Source of the DNA: Thermosphaera aggregans DSM 11486 | GTDB taxonomy: Archaea > Thermoproteota > Thermoprotei_A > Sulfolobales > Desulfurococcaceae | NCBI RefSeq assembly: GCF_000092185.1 | Contig: NC_014160.1 | Coordinates: forward strand, 558,001-622,000 | Reading direction: 5' to 3' | DNA: 64,000 bases | Shown here: positions 41,169-51,328 of the stretch, in pieces | How the letters are laid out: every line of letters starts with the position of its first letter | Position numbering within the stretch: position 1 is the first letter of the stretch | Position numbers and translations under genes: made by a program | Notes under the pieces: model-generated | Database searches by the model: none | The model's input: the letters and a program-made list of their open reading frames with translations, nothing else | Told to the model about the DNA's origin: nothing

Positions 41169-41855
41169 ATGTTTGAGCAAGATATGCCGTCTCTAATTGT
41201 ATGGGTGGTTACTTCAGCCTTAATAGATTCTATCGATCCCTGTTTCTACGCACTGTACCTGAGCATAATAGCTTCAACCACGCTTTCAAATATCAGGAAC
41301 GTCGTTAAAACTGCTGGGGCTTTTCTTTCAAGCGTTTATCTTGGATACTTGTTGTTCGGATTCCTTTTGAAGAGCCTTGCTTCTCAAGTCTTGATTGAAA
41401 AATGGCAGACTGGAATACTTCTTTTATTATATGGTTTGGCTCTAATCGCTTACACTCATCTCACACGTAATAAAGATGAAAAGGGAGAACTGTGCAAGGA
41501 GGACAAGCTCGAATGTAAAATCATTAATAAGTTAGGTCTAGCGCGCAGGTTTGAAAATCCCTATCTCGTGCTCCTCGGGTTGTTATCCTCCCTCACCATT
41601 CTTCCCTGTAGCGCGGGACTATATATCGTTTACGTAGTGATAACTACAAAATATAACATACTAATCTGGCTACCACTCACCATGCTGTATGTTCTAGTAT
41701 TTATCTCGCCTCTCATACTAATGACGGCAGCACTGGTCGGACTTGCGAGGATAGGAAACATTCTATCCATAATAATGCGTCATGATAGGCTATTTAAAAC
41801 AATAGGAGCCGTTCTCGCTTTAGTAGCCGGCATCTATCTAATACTTGCCCCTTAG
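41169..41855 (+). CDS. CcdA/DsbD-like transmembrane thiol electron carrier
   Basis: The membrane protein has about six helices and the paired cysteines of the CcdA family: one in IDSIDPCFYA near residue 23, the other in TILPCSAGLY near residue 145. The two are expected to form a disulphide that carries electrons from cytoplasmic thioredoxin to an extracytoplasmic thioredoxin-like protein. A charged loop with two more cysteines separates the halves. The start may also be the TTG at 41160. The divergent anchored thioredoxin gene is the likely partner. Confidence 0.83.
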   Translation: MFEQDMPSLIVWVVTSALIDSIDPCFYALYLSIIASTTLSNIRNVVKTAGAFLSSVYLGYLLFGFLLKSLASQVLIEKWQTGILLLLYGLALIAYTHLTRNKDEKGELCKEDKLECKIINKLGLARRFENPYLVLLGLLSSLTILPCSAGLYIVYVVITTKYNILIWLPLTMLYVLVFISPLILMTAALVGLARIGNILSIIMRHDRLFKTIGAVLALVAGIYLILAP

Positions 41856-41861
41856 AAAGGA

Positions 41862-42836
41862 TTATGCAATATATAGGGGGCGGTTTACCCCGTGTTTTTC
41901 AAACGCGTCCAGTAGCGACTTCAAAACAGCTTCCATTCCCACTCCACCAGGAATCCCCGCAACCCTTGGATGCCCCCCTCCCCCGTAGAGCGAGGCTATT
42001 TTGGATACATCCACGTAATCGCTTCTTAGACTTATCCCTCTCGGATATCTCACTATATACGCATGTGCAAGAAGGCCTTGTTTCTCAACTACTTCAATCA
42101 ACTCCCCAGGATGAACCCTTGGGTCCACATCTGGAAAGATGAGTAGCCTCGCACCGTTTTTCTCAACAACCTCCATTCTCCCTATTGCTTCGCGTATCAG
42201 GTTTTCATACAAGTTTTTAACTTCATTAACGTAGTATTCAATAAGCCATCTCGGCTCTAACTCGCCTTGTAGAAGGGATTCTAGAACCCTATATCTTATG
42301 TCCCAGCCATCCCACTTTAAAACCCTCCTGTAAATCCTCGTAATCTCGAACCTGTTCTCGAAGAAATCGTCATCGTACGCTAGGCTTATCAGTTTACGAT
42401 AGTATTCATTGCCGCCGACGCCGAAGTAGTTAGCAACAATGTGGGAGGCGACCATTGACGATTCATTTATGAAAGAGATTACTTCAGAATATTGATTGAA
42501 CAAGTTTATCATGTCATTAGACCATTGGTGGTGGTCAAACCAGTATAGTTTAACACCAAGCCTCTTAGCTCTTTCTAAAGTCATGTTGAGCTGGTTTTTC
42601 ATAGAGCTCGCAGGGTTTAAATCGGCAATCCAGATCTCGTTCAACCCTAAGCTCACCAATTCCCCAATGTAACGGGCAACACTATTCACTGAAGACAGTA
42701 TTCTTCTCTCCGGGTTCAGCATTTTGGATAAAATCACCGCCGACGCCAAACCATCGATGTCCCAGTGGGTTATGATCCCCCTTCTCCGCGAGATTTTCAA
42801 TCCTAAGCACCTTACCTCTAATAAGCTGTTAAACAA
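41862..42836 (-). CDS. DHH family phosphoesterase
   Basis: The protein of about 324 residues has the DHH layout. ITHWDIDGLASAVIL (motif I) lies near residue 25, an IADLNPA motif near residue 75, FDHHQW near residue 105, and the DHHA1 domain carries LYGGGGHPRVAG near residue 290. Such enzymes hydrolyse phosphodiesters of nucleotides or short RNA with Mn2+. The TATA-like tttttataaatt about 25 bases upstream suggests a leaderless message from a TTG; a later TTG is possible. Substrate unknown. It is in line with the glucan genes but probably separate. Confidence 0.85.
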   Translation of the reverse strand: MFNSLLEVRCLGLKISRRRGIITHWDIDGLASAVILSKMLNPERRILSSVNSVARYIGELVSLGLNEIWIADLNPASSMKNQLNMTLERAKRLGVKLYWFDHHQWSNDMINLFNQYSEVISFINESSMVASHIVANYFGVGGNEYYRKLISLAYDDDFFENRFEITRIYRRVLKWDGWDIRYRVLESLLQGELEPRWLIEYYVNEVKNLYENLIREAIGRMEVVEKNGARLLIFPDVDPRVHPGELIEVVEKQGLLAHAYIVRYPRGISLRSDYVDVSKIASLYGGGGHPRVAGIPGGVGMEAVLKSLLDAFEKHGVNRPLYIA

Positions 42837-42883
42837 TTAGATATTGTGTAGTCAATTTATAAAAACATTTTGGCTTAAAACAA

Positions 42884-44782
42884 TCACGAGGGGCTTGAAG
42901 GTAAGAACGGCTTCGCCTCTGCCTCCACGATTTTGCTAGTGATGACAACATTGTTTTTCAACAATCCGATAAATATTGGGTGTCTCCCAACGTGTGAAAG
43001 CCTCATCTTAACGTTGAAGTCTGTCACCCCTCTCGGCTTAATTGTGACTTCTTTACCTCTACAATATTCTTCAACGCATGGAAGGGTTAGCAACTCCAAG
43101 TTTAACTGTTTTTCAAGGTTATTCTCTACTTCCACCATGGCTTCGAACTCTATGTTCTCGTATACCTGGGAAGGTATGAGAACCTGCCTAATGTTTATTT
43201 GTGAGAACCTTGAACCAATAATCCTGTTGGCCTCGTTTATCCAGGTCTCTATAACTTTTGGCATCCAGAACTCGGCCCACCAGTAATCGCTGTCGAGAGC
43301 GTGCCACATGGCCCATCTAGCCCCAGTGCTAAATTCGTCTCTTCCACCTACGGCTAATTCGTAGGCTTTGATTTGAAGATACGCTTCTTTAGCTCTCACC
43401 CAATACTTCTCCTGATCTGAATGCTCACCCCTCCACTTCCTGTATGTGCAGAGCCAAGTAGTAGATGGTATTTTAGTCAGTATCCTGCGGACTGGAACAT
43501 TCTCCACGGCTTCCCTTAGGCTGACCATTTTTAGAATGCCTGAATCATACAATGATTCTAAGTATAATAGTAGCTTGTCGAAAAAGTACGCGGTAAGTGG
43601 CGGATTTCTCGCGAAAACCATCCAGTTCTCCCCGTCCAGTGCGAGGGTTAGGATTTTCGGTCTGTCGCTCACCAGTCTCTTCGCTATGATGAAGGATGCC
43701 TCGTAGGCGTTTCTCCAAGCATGTATCTCGTTTTCAAAATTATTCTTAAAACCTAGAATGTCGCTGAGCTCGTGGTCTCTGAAGAAAACCGTTATGTGCT
43801 TACCACTCGATGAGTTCAAGAGAAGGTATGGCTCGTACTTCGAATTTTTTTCTCCCTCAGCAGGGTAGAAGTGGCAACGGTCGTCTAGAACCGTATATTC
43901 GATTCCATTTTCATAGTAGACATCAACCAGATCCATTGAGAACGACATCTCAGGGGTCCAAGCTCCAGTAGCCTCATACCCGTCTAGTACTTTTTTAGTA
44001 ACCTCTGAACCATGTTTAAGCTCTTCTGCAACTATGTCTTTAGCGTTGAAAACGCTTGAGATGAACCCTGCAATAGTGTGTGCATATAGGCTTGTCAATA
44101 CATCTATTTGTCCATTCTTAAGAGCCTGACTATAATGCTTTAACGTGTCTTTTATCAGCTTAATTCTCTCATCATTCTTATCAATCTTCTCTCCGGATTG
44201 AAATACGATTCCCTCCTCAATAGCTATCTGCCACTGTTGCAGAAGACTGGGGCTTAAATTATAAGTTGCCTTGTAATCCTTATGTTTTTGAAGCATTTCA
44301 ACATGGTAATGGTATGGTCCTTTTCCATACGGCTTCAGCTGCTCGCCGTAGACATAAATAAAAGCCCATGGTGAGTGGAAAGTCTTATTCGGCAAGTAGT
44401 TTGGGGCTTGATGATTATGCCAAACAAAGGCAAGTAGGGGGGTTTTCTCAAAACCCTCCGTCACAACATATCTTACAATGTCGAATGGAGCGTCGTTGAG
44501 CCTCAGCTCTAAAACATATTCGCCCGGCTTCTCTTCAGCAGTAAACGGGATAATCTCAATCCTTGTTTGCGAATCTGGAACTGAAAGGTCGCCTTCGCTT
44601 ATTTTAACATTCCCCCTGAAAATCGCATAGTGAACGTTTCTACTTCCTCCAAATACTTTTACTAATAAATGTATTCTCCCCTCCTCCCCGGGTTTAAACA
44701 CTGGCTTATTAAGCACAATATATCCTTCTAAACCGTCCAGTATTCTCGCTGGTACTAGGGAACTCATTTGGAAAACCTTCAT
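42884..44782 (-). CDS. GH57 family glycoside hydrolase with C-terminal beta domain
   Basis: The GH57 barrel spans about residues 120-480. It has VWHNHQAPNY (motif 1), the likely nucleophile Glu in GAWTPEMSFS near residue 268, and the acid Asp in LALDGENWM near residue 370. An N-terminal beta domain of about 110 residues and a C-terminal Ig-like domain of about 110 residues (with many strands) flank it and may bind glucan. No signal peptide is visible, so it should act inside the cell. The specificity could be amylase, amylopullulanase or branching enzyme. It follows the GT5 gene after 42 bases. Confidence 0.85.
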   Translation of the reverse strand: MKVFQMSSLVPARILDGLEGYIVLNKPVFKPGEEGRIHLLVKVFGGSRNVHYAIFRGNVKISEGDLSVPDSQTRIEIIPFTAEEKPGEYVLELRLNDAPFDIVRYVVTEGFEKTPLLAFVWHNHQAPNYLPNKTFHSPWAFIYVYGEQLKPYGKGPYHYHVEMLQKHKDYKATYNLSPSLLQQWQIAIEEGIVFQSGEKIDKNDERIKLIKDTLKHYSQALKNGQIDVLTSLYAHTIAGFISSVFNAKDIVAEELKHGSEVTKKVLDGYEATGAWTPEMSFSMDLVDVYYENGIEYTVLDDRCHFYPAEGEKNSKYEPYLLLNSSSGKHITVFFRDHELSDILGFKNNFENEIHAWRNAYEASFIIAKRLVSDRPKILTLALDGENWMVFARNPPLTAYFFDKLLLYLESLYDSGILKMVSLREAVENVPVRRILTKIPSTTWLCTYRKWRGEHSDQEKYWVRAKEAYLQIKAYELAVGGRDEFSTGARWAMWHALDSDYWWAEFWMPKVIETWINEANRIIGSRFSQINIRQVLIPSQVYENIEFEAMVEVENNLEKQLNLELLTLPCVEEYCRGKEVTIKPRGVTDFNVKMRLSHVGRHPIFIGLLKNNVVITSKIVEAEAKPFLPSSPS

Positions 44783-44824
44783 TTAGGTTTATTCATATCC
44801 TACATTCTTAGTGTGTTAAAAATG

Positions 44825-46339
44825 TTAGGAGAAGTAGATTTTCAAAGCCTTCTCAGCTGATTTTTCCCATGAAAACTCCTGGGACCGCTTCACACAACTC
44901 CTCCTTATTTTTTCATGATTTACAGGATCCTTCATTAATTCGAGAAGCCTAACTGTGGCTTCCGCAAGTTCAAGCCTGCTTCCAGGTCTTATCAAGAATC
45001 CAACGCCTTCCTCCGGATTTCTCCTTAGATCCACTACTATGTCTTTCAACCCCCCTGTGGAGGAAGCTACCACCGGTGTTCCAGCCGCCAAAGATTCAAC
45101 GGCAACGAGTCCGAACGGCTCATACCGGCTGGGTGCGATGTAAGCATCGGCGGCGAAATACAGTGCCATGTAGTCTTCCATGGGTATTTTCCCTATGATA
45201 ACGCGCAGGTTTTCTTTAAAAGCCCATTGATACTCTCCCAGTTTTCTAATAAGAGGCTCGCATCCCTCAACCGGGATATATGCAAGGACTATTCTGACCC
45301 GCGGGTTGTCAATAATAATACGCTCCAATGACCCGAGCAAGGTTTCCAATCCCTTCTGCCCCGCAAGCCTCCCCGAATGGAAAACCAGTTCGCCATCTTC
45401 ATGAAAAGCCTTCGGATCGTCCAGTTCGTAGTGTTCCAGTAGGGCTTTAAGGGATTGTTCAACACGAGGCTCTATGATCGAGCCTTTAAACCTAGCGATA
45501 TTCTCGGTAAGAATCTTTTTCCGGACTCTTCTCCGCTCGTCCGGGTCTAGCGGGTCACTAACCTCATAGTGTTTCGCAACTGTGTCGAAAACCTCTTTCG
45601 ACGTCCATACTAGCGCGTTGGGGATGTAATCTATTCTACCTCTGGATTCCCATCCTAAATTCTTCTCAACATCCTTTACATACCCGCTACTAACAGTTAC
45701 GTAGTGATCTACTGTAAGATATGCCAGCTTTTCGACCCAACCCCCAGCTTTATTGAAATAGTATTCGAAAGGCTTAACACCTTCAACACCTTTGACAGGA
45801 GTGTCCGTGCTAATACCTGTGGTGGAGGAGAGGAAGTCTAAACTTATTTTCAGCTTTGAGAGCAGGTGGAGTTGGTAAACCAGCTTGAGGTTTAATCCTT
45901 TCTCAACGCTTAATGCGTTTGATAGGAGGAGGGCTGGATAGCTGTGCCAGTCATTCCCGTGTATAATGAACGGTATTTCATCCGAACCTGTTTCAACAAG
46001 GTGCTTTAAGTAGCTACTGACTACGAGACCGAATATTGCAGACTTCTCTAGTAATCTTCCCCCTGAGTAAACGTTTTCATCGTTGAAAACACCGCCCTCG
46101 ATCACAAAATGTTCGGGATTAACCCTATACCTTAGGATTCTGTAATCCTCTCCACGAATGTTAACGGATTGAAGCGTTTCCGCTTTGTCAACAATTTTTA
46201 CACCGTGGCTTGGTGTGAAAACGATTGCATCACAGCCTTTTTCCCGCAACGCTCTCGCTAGTCTTGGAGGAACCTCGGCCAGCCCTCCTACTTTTCTAAC
46301 CATATAAGATTCGAAGCTGAGGAGCCAGGCAAGCCTCAT
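44825..46339 (-). CDS. Glycogen/starch synthase, GT5 family
   Basis: The enzyme adds glucose from ADP- or UDP-glucose to alpha-1,4-glucan. The N-terminal domain has the KVGGLAEVPPRLARAL donor-binding motif near residue 17, and IIHGNDWHSYPALLL near residue 137. The C-terminal domain has SGRLAGQKGLETLLGSL near residue 320 and PSRYEPFGLVAVESLAAGTP with the conserved Glu near residue 410. I set the start to the ATG at 46339, after the stop of the glucanotransferase gene. It is part of the alpha-glucan cluster. Confidence 0.9.
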   Translation of the reverse strand: MRLAWLLSFESYMVRKVGGLAEVPPRLARALREKGCDAIVFTPSHGVKIVDKAETLQSVNIRGEDYRILRYRVNPEHFVIEGGVFNDENVYSGGRLLEKSAIFGLVVSSYLKHLVETGSDEIPFIIHGNDWHSYPALLLSNALSVEKGLNLKLVYQLHLLSKLKISLDFLSSTTGISTDTPVKGVEGVKPFEYYFNKAGGWVEKLAYLTVDHYVTVSSGYVKDVEKNLGWESRGRIDYIPNALVWTSKEVFDTVAKHYEVSDPLDPDERRRVRKKILTENIARFKGSIIEPRVEQSLKALLEHYELDDPKAFHEDGELVFHSGRLAGQKGLETLLGSLERIIIDNPRVRIVLAYIPVEGCEPLIRKLGEYQWAFKENLRVIIGKIPMEDYMALYFAADAYIAPSRYEPFGLVAVESLAAGTPVVASSTGGLKDIVVDLRRNPEEGVGFLIRPGSRLELAEATVRLLELMKDPVNHEKIRRSCVKRSQEFSWEKSAEKALKIYFS

Positions 46340-46349
46340 CCCTACCAAC

Positions 46350-48275
46350 CTACTCCCTAATCCGCCATTCAACGCTTAAGGAGAACTCTTCATCCTTTTT
46401 CAGCTCCACGGGCTCGCTAAACATTACTGCTAATCCTTGCGGAATTTCCATAACTCCTTTCTCAGTCCTAGCATACATGTTTAACGGTGCAATCCACACG
46501 TCGACATCTCTGGAAGCGTTCAGCGAGAAAGCCGGGTAGGGTGTTGTCTTAACAACTACTCTTCTGCTCCTGCCTATGAAGGATGAAGACGCTTCTCTCT
46601 GCTCTCCGTTTACAACGTACACAGCCTTCTCTTCCGTTCTAGTATTCAGTTTCGGCGATACGTGATACTCGACCCCAACCCTTGCTTTCAAGCTTTCACT
46701 GCCCTTGTTCACCAACCTGTAAGTAGTGACATGGCCTTCCTCGGTAATCTTGACCCGTTTCTCAACTAAAACCCGTGAGACAAGGTTTCCGAAAACGTAG
46801 AATCCTCCCTGTGATCTCAGAATTATTTCAAAAGGACCAGGGTTAACTGAAACATAATATCTCGATAGTGCTAGATCGCTGAGATCCTTGAACGGCGAGT
46901 TATTAATCCATTCGAACAACCCCGTGTCATAACTCCATAGGTGGATACGCCAGCTAACCCTTCTATACCAGTCTGGGTGGAACCATTGGATTTTCAGATA
47001 GGGTTCAGGGTATCTCGACATTGTATTTTGAAGATTGTGTTCTAAGCCATCTATTTTAACATCATATTCAAACAATGTACCTCCGTCATCGGGTTTAATG
47101 TAAAGATTCTGAGAAGGAGTTTCCACTAATAACTCATCCTTTCCATCGAAGTCGAAATCGTATAACTTGTAAACGATGTTTTTATCCCCGAAGTAATCGG
47201 TTTTCTCCTCTGCGTATTTTTCCACCTTAATCAAGTTCTCGTATATTGCCTGTCTAAGATGCGTAAGGTATATTCCACCGAACAATCCATGCCAAAACGC
47301 ATCATTACATTGTGCCAGATAGTATTTCAACATTACCTCCCTAGGTGCTTCTACCTTGAGGAGCTTGCTTCTCACGTAGAGTATTTTCTTGTGCATATTG
47401 TTGCTCTCTCTGTACCTCGTCAGGAAGTTCCGGAAGAAGCCCCCGCTCCACTCTAGCATCTTATCATAGCTTCCTGTGTTAAGGTATATTAATCCCCTTA
47501 CCCCGTATAGGTCGAGATATTCTGATGGCTGGATCATCCTGACTTTATCGGTATTGTATCTAAGTGTTTCGAGAAAGCTTCTCAACCACTGTCTGCTCCA
47601 TCCGGGGTCCATCCATTCTCCAAACTTCTCGGCATCACTCCCCCATAACAATACGCGGGCCTCATCTCCGGATTTACTCCACATGTAATTAATTACTTTC
47701 TCTGGATGTTCCCACGGAAGAATGTATCTTAAACCTGCATCAATAAAGAATAGCTTTAACTTGTTACCTCCTTCCTCAGTAAGCCAAGCATAATTGGAGA
47801 GACTTGGGTTTAAGCCGGTCTTGGAAAGTGTGGAATCATCTATAAGCACGTATTCAATATTGTTTTCAGCTGTAACGAAGGGTATGCTGGGTTCCCAAAC
47901 CCTCTCGGGAAGCCATAATCCTTTAGGTCTGAAACCTGCGATTTTCTCGAACTCCTCGAGATAAAGTCTGATTTGCCTCACTCTATCCTCAATGGGTAGA
48001 AGCGGTATGATCGCTTCCCCGATGCTTCCAGCCATGAACTCTATCGTTCCATACTCGTGAAGCCTTAGCAAGTCGTTTAAATAATCAGGGTATCTCTCCT
48101 TCATATAAAGGAGCAATGGACCGCTGATATGTATGGTGAATTTGAAACTGCTGTACTCTTTCAACACGTCTAAAAGTAGCTTGTAGCTATTTTCCATTAT
48201 TCTTTCATTTATAAAGTCGAACTGGCCCGTGGGCTGATGATAGTGGAGTGCGAATATAAAGTTCACGGGAGCCAT
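46350..48275 (-). CDS. GH57 4-alpha-glucanotransferase
   Basis: The protein of about 641 residues resembles the Thermococcus litoralis type 4-alpha-glucanotransferase (659 residues). It has FALHYHQPTGQFD at the N-terminus, the nucleophile Glu in GLWLPERVWEP near residue 125, and the acid Asp in WGSDAEKFGEW near residue 215. A C-terminal beta-sandwich region of about 300 residues fits the DUF1925/DUF1926 domains of that family. The enzyme disproportionates maltodextrins. The ATG at 48275 lies just after the upstream stop; a longer frame into the neighbouring gene is not credible. Confidence 0.9.
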   Translation of the reverse strand: MAPVNFIFALHYHQPTGQFDFINERIMENSYKLLLDVLKEYSSFKFTIHISGPLLLYMKERYPDYLNDLLRLHEYGTIEFMAGSIGEAIIPLLPIEDRVRQIRLYLEEFEKIAGFRPKGLWLPERVWEPSIPFVTAENNIEYVLIDDSTLSKTGLNPSLSNYAWLTEEGGNKLKLFFIDAGLRYILPWEHPEKVINYMWSKSGDEARVLLWGSDAEKFGEWMDPGWSRQWLRSFLETLRYNTDKVRMIQPSEYLDLYGVRGLIYLNTGSYDKMLEWSGGFFRNFLTRYRESNNMHKKILYVRSKLLKVEAPREVMLKYYLAQCNDAFWHGLFGGIYLTHLRQAIYENLIKVEKYAEEKTDYFGDKNIVYKLYDFDFDGKDELLVETPSQNLYIKPDDGGTLFEYDVKIDGLEHNLQNTMSRYPEPYLKIQWFHPDWYRRVSWRIHLWSYDTGLFEWINNSPFKDLSDLALSRYYVSVNPGPFEIILRSQGGFYVFGNLVSRVLVEKRVKITEEGHVTTYRLVNKGSESLKARVGVEYHVSPKLNTRTEEKAVYVVNGEQREASSSFIGRSRRVVVKTTPYPAFSLNASRDVDVWIAPLNMYARTEKGVMEIPQGLAVMFSEPVELKKDEEFSLSVEWRIRE

Positions 48276-48279
48276 GCTC

Positions 48280-49827
48280 TCAGCCCTGTAGGTAAGAGGA
48301 AATCTCCTTTCTAACGAGTTCCACGAGCTTAACAGGATCATCCACTTCTCGCGTTAATTCCCGAATTCTCTTCGACAGTTCCTTTAAAAGCAGGGCCTGT
48401 TCAATCCAGGCTGGTATATGCCCGCTTCTCAAGTGGTAAACTGCGCTTTCCAACGGGACGCTCCCGATTTTAGTATACAGCTCCATCAATGATCTAGCAT
48501 AAACACCTGTATAGGAACCATCAGGCATTGTAAAGTAAAACGCTTTATCCATCGGCAGTATTAGCTTAGAAGCAATCTTGCCGGGCTTCTCGCTAATCTT
48601 CTCCTGTATTAACTCGGAAAGTACTCCCAGCGCCTCCATAAACAACCCATAAGCTATGCTAGCATTCTTGAAGGGGGAGAAGTAGGCGTGGACTTCTTCT
48701 ATTGTCCCGAACTTGGTAGCCATATAGTAGAAGTGATCGCTTATACTTAACATCTTCCACAGCCTTATTAAACCGGGTTCCTCTGATGCCTTCACAAACG
48801 GGTATAGGCTGGCTAAAGCCCTAACCGCTTCTTGCTGCATAACGTTCCCAATCCATGCACTCAAATCTCTCTCATCAGCCCAACTAATCGTGGACCATGG
48901 TGGAACGTCAAAAACGTCTCTAGGAGAATACTTCTCAGCCACCTCCCGAGGCGTTGAGAATTCTAAGTGCCCGTATTTCAAGACTTCGCCAGGAAGCCAT
49001 CTAAGGAACTCGTGAATACCAGACTCCGGCCAATGATGTTCTCCAAACGTCTCATAATCCATAGCTAGGAACACTAAATCGCCTGGAGTGGCCGCTAACC
49101 ATGAAGCATACTTATCTGCGGTCAGCGGGTATTGATCCCATTTCTTATCGCTAAACCTGAACCCGACGTCATCGCTCAATCTATAGTTTCTTGCTAAAAC
49201 CCTGGCATCACAACCCCATGCTTTATACACGTAATTAGGGCTTCTCCAACCGAGAACGTGGTCAACACCCTCCGTTATGACGACCCTGTACCCCATGTTG
49301 TAGAAGAAGCAAGCTAAATCATTGTTGAAAGTAAACTCGGTGTTCTCAATGGAAACCGGCTCATAACCGAAGAAACTCTTCATCGCTTCCCTATGCTGAA
49401 GCACCTGCTCCCTCAATTCTTCAAAACCATAGCTGGGAAGAAACGCTGCTATGCTGTGATAGTAGGTCTGCTCCACCAGCTCTACCATTCCGGTCGTCAC
49501 AGCTTCTTGAAGAACCTCAATAATACCCGGAGCCCATTTAGACGCCTGCTCGAGGAACACGCCGCTAATGCTGAATGATACTTTAAATGGTTTCAAAGTA
49601 TCCTTGTATCTCTTAAGATTTTCAACTATTATTTTCGTCGCCGGGATGTAGCATCTTTTAGCGGCTCTCTCAATAACGTATTTGTTAAGAGAATTGTCAA
49701 ATATGGCTTCTTGAATATCCTCGTAGTCAATATTGTTGTTCAAAGCCTTTTCAATAAGCTTCTCATGCATTCTCCTGTCAAGCCTATAGGGCTGGTGAAC
49801 CTCAAATAGAAAAACAATGCTTGTCAT
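48280..49827 (-). CDS. GH57 alpha-amylase family protein
   Basis: The enzyme has the GH57 motifs VFLFEVHQPYRL at the N-terminus, YYHSIAAFL near residue 125, the nucleophile Glu in SIENTEFTFNND near residue 165 and the acid Asp in LAMDYETFGEHHW near residue 258. It resembles the amylases of the Methanocaldococcus MJ1611 type in length (about 515) and C-terminal helical domain. There is no signal peptide, so it is intracellular. I use ATG 49827, five bases after ggtga. An AT-rich element between it and the maltokinase gene may be an internal promoter. Confidence 0.88.
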   Translation of the reverse strand: MTSIVFLFEVHQPYRLDRRMHEKLIEKALNNNIDYEDIQEAIFDNSLNKYVIERAAKRCYIPATKIIVENLKRYKDTLKPFKVSFSISGVFLEQASKWAPGIIEVLQEAVTTGMVELVEQTYYHSIAAFLPSYGFEELREQVLQHREAMKSFFGYEPVSIENTEFTFNNDLACFFYNMGYRVVITEGVDHVLGWRSPNYVYKAWGCDARVLARNYRLSDDVGFRFSDKKWDQYPLTADKYASWLAATPGDLVFLAMDYETFGEHHWPESGIHEFLRWLPGEVLKYGHLEFSTPREVAEKYSPRDVFDVPPWSTISWADERDLSAWIGNVMQQEAVRALASLYPFVKASEEPGLIRLWKMLSISDHFYYMATKFGTIEEVHAYFSPFKNASIAYGLFMEALGVLSELIQEKISEKPGKIASKLILPMDKAFYFTMPDGSYTGVYARSLMELYTKIGSVPLESAVYHLRSGHIPAWIEQALLLKELSKRIRELTREVDDPVKLVELVRKEISSYLQG

Positions 49828-49885
49828 GCTCATCACCATTCTAATTTAATCCCGAATGAAATATTTAATTTCGGTTCTGGAAGCG

Positions 49886-51322
49886 CTATCCTTTTTTCAT
49901 AGAATTAAGCAACGGGTCGAATAACCCTATTATTGGGATGGAAACCCACTCACTCCTATACATGGATTCATAGTATGCCTCGTATAGACTTCGCTCAATG
50001 ATCCACGGATATATTAGTGAGAATATCTCCCTGGGGTTCTTCAACCTGTATTTCACGTTTAACTCGGAACCTATTAAACTGGCTAAGTAGGAATTAACCA
50101 TGGCAACAACGTTTCTAAACCTCCACTCCAGCGTTGGATCGTTCTTCAACATTATATCACTCGCCCTGTCTATAGATAGACCATACGCATTCATCACCGC
50201 TGCATGTGAAAGATAGTGATAGCTCCGCACCATTGTGGCAAGATCTCTTAAAAGCGGTTCCTTCATAACCCTTTCCTCAGGGCTTCGGCCCGGCTCCCCT
50301 TCGAAGTCTGTTATAACGAAGTCGTTAGTAGAAGGTATGTAAATCATTTGAGCTAGGTGGAGATCTTGGTGAATCCTCCCCTTGTCAAGTCCTTCATAAG
50401 CCTTAAGATAGGTTGATGCCTCATCAACAACCTCTGAACCCTGCTTATCAATTAACCCTCTCCACTTCTCCATCCAGTCCTTACTAGTAAGCTCCCCTCT
50501 CGCAATTATTTCGTCAAGACGTGTTAAAATAGTCTTGAGATATCTGTACATTCTCCTTGACCAGTACTCAACATCGTGCAGACTTACTTCTTCCAAACCG
50601 TAAAACTCGTCTGAATGGCCAATGTTTAGTGCTTTATGCATGTTGCCAATGATAGTGCCCAGCTTAGCGGACAATCCCACAGTGGAGAGCAGTGGTGCGG
50701 ACTTTCTCAAGTAATCCACTAGGTGAGAGTAGAATGGATATCCACCGTCACCGACTCCCTCTACGTATTTCATCAGTATTCCCGCAACCCGTTCATGATG
50801 GTTTATGAATAAATAGACCTTGGGGATGTTCTCAAACCTTCTCAGAGCCAACGCTTTCATCATTAAGGCTTCCACATTAGTCTCCGGCAACAGCCTGTAA
50901 CTCTTAAGAACATATTTCTCTCCCGTGTCATCGATCAGCATGGAAACCGCGTTCGTTGATTCGAGAGTAATTGGTTTAGCTCCTACAATCCTACGAGGCG
51001 GCTCTGAGATAACTTCTATTTTGATCTCCGGCAGTTTAGAGATTAGGGACAAGTACTCAGGGTGGTATTCTGCTTCCACAAAACACTCTTTTTCAACGCA
51101 GAACATGCGTTCTTTTAAAGCATCAATCGTTTCAGTAATCTTCATTAACGGGAGCTGGAACTTTTGATTATCAGCTTTAAGCTCCAGGAAGAGAAGCCTG
51201 TCAAGCTCGTGGAAGGAGACAATGGTTATTTGTCTCTTAGTGTTTTTCCAAGGCCACCATCTAGCCTTGGGGAGATAATTTTCCTCTAATACTTCTTTCA
51301 ACCTGTTAAGCCTATCCTCCAA
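49886..51322 (-). CDS. Maltokinase-like protein
   Basis: Maltokinase phosphorylates maltose to maltose 1-phosphate with ATP. The 478-residue protein has an N-terminal cap (about 1-105, with KARWWPWKN), a kinase-like core with KYVLKSYRLL near residue 148, the catalytic loop GRIHQDLHLAQMIY near residue 315 and the metal-binding Asp in DFVITDFEGEPGR near residue 335. These are the marks of Mak/Pep2 enzymes. No GlgE or trehalose synthase, its usual partners, is seen in the window. It follows the HTH regulator after 6 bases. Confidence 0.85.
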   Translation of the reverse strand: MEDRLNRLKEVLEENYLPKARWWPWKNTKRQITIVSFHELDRLLFLELKADNQKFQLPLMKITETIDALKERMFCVEKECFVEAEYHPEYLSLISKLPEIKIEVISEPPRRIVGAKPITLESTNAVSMLIDDTGEKYVLKSYRLLPETNVEALMMKALALRRFENIPKVYLFINHHERVAGILMKYVEGVGDGGYPFYSHLVDYLRKSAPLLSTVGLSAKLGTIIGNMHKALNIGHSDEFYGLEEVSLHDVEYWSRRMYRYLKTILTRLDEIIARGELTSKDWMEKWRGLIDKQGSEVVDEASTYLKAYEGLDKGRIHQDLHLAQMIYIPSTNDFVITDFEGEPGRSPEERVMKEPLLRDLATMVRSYHYLSHAAVMNAYGLSIDRASDIMLKNDPTLEWRFRNVVAMVNSYLASLIGSELNVKYRLKNPREIFSLIYPWIIERSLYEAYYESMYRSEWVSIPIIGLFDPLLNSMKKG

Positions 51323-51328
51323 GCCATT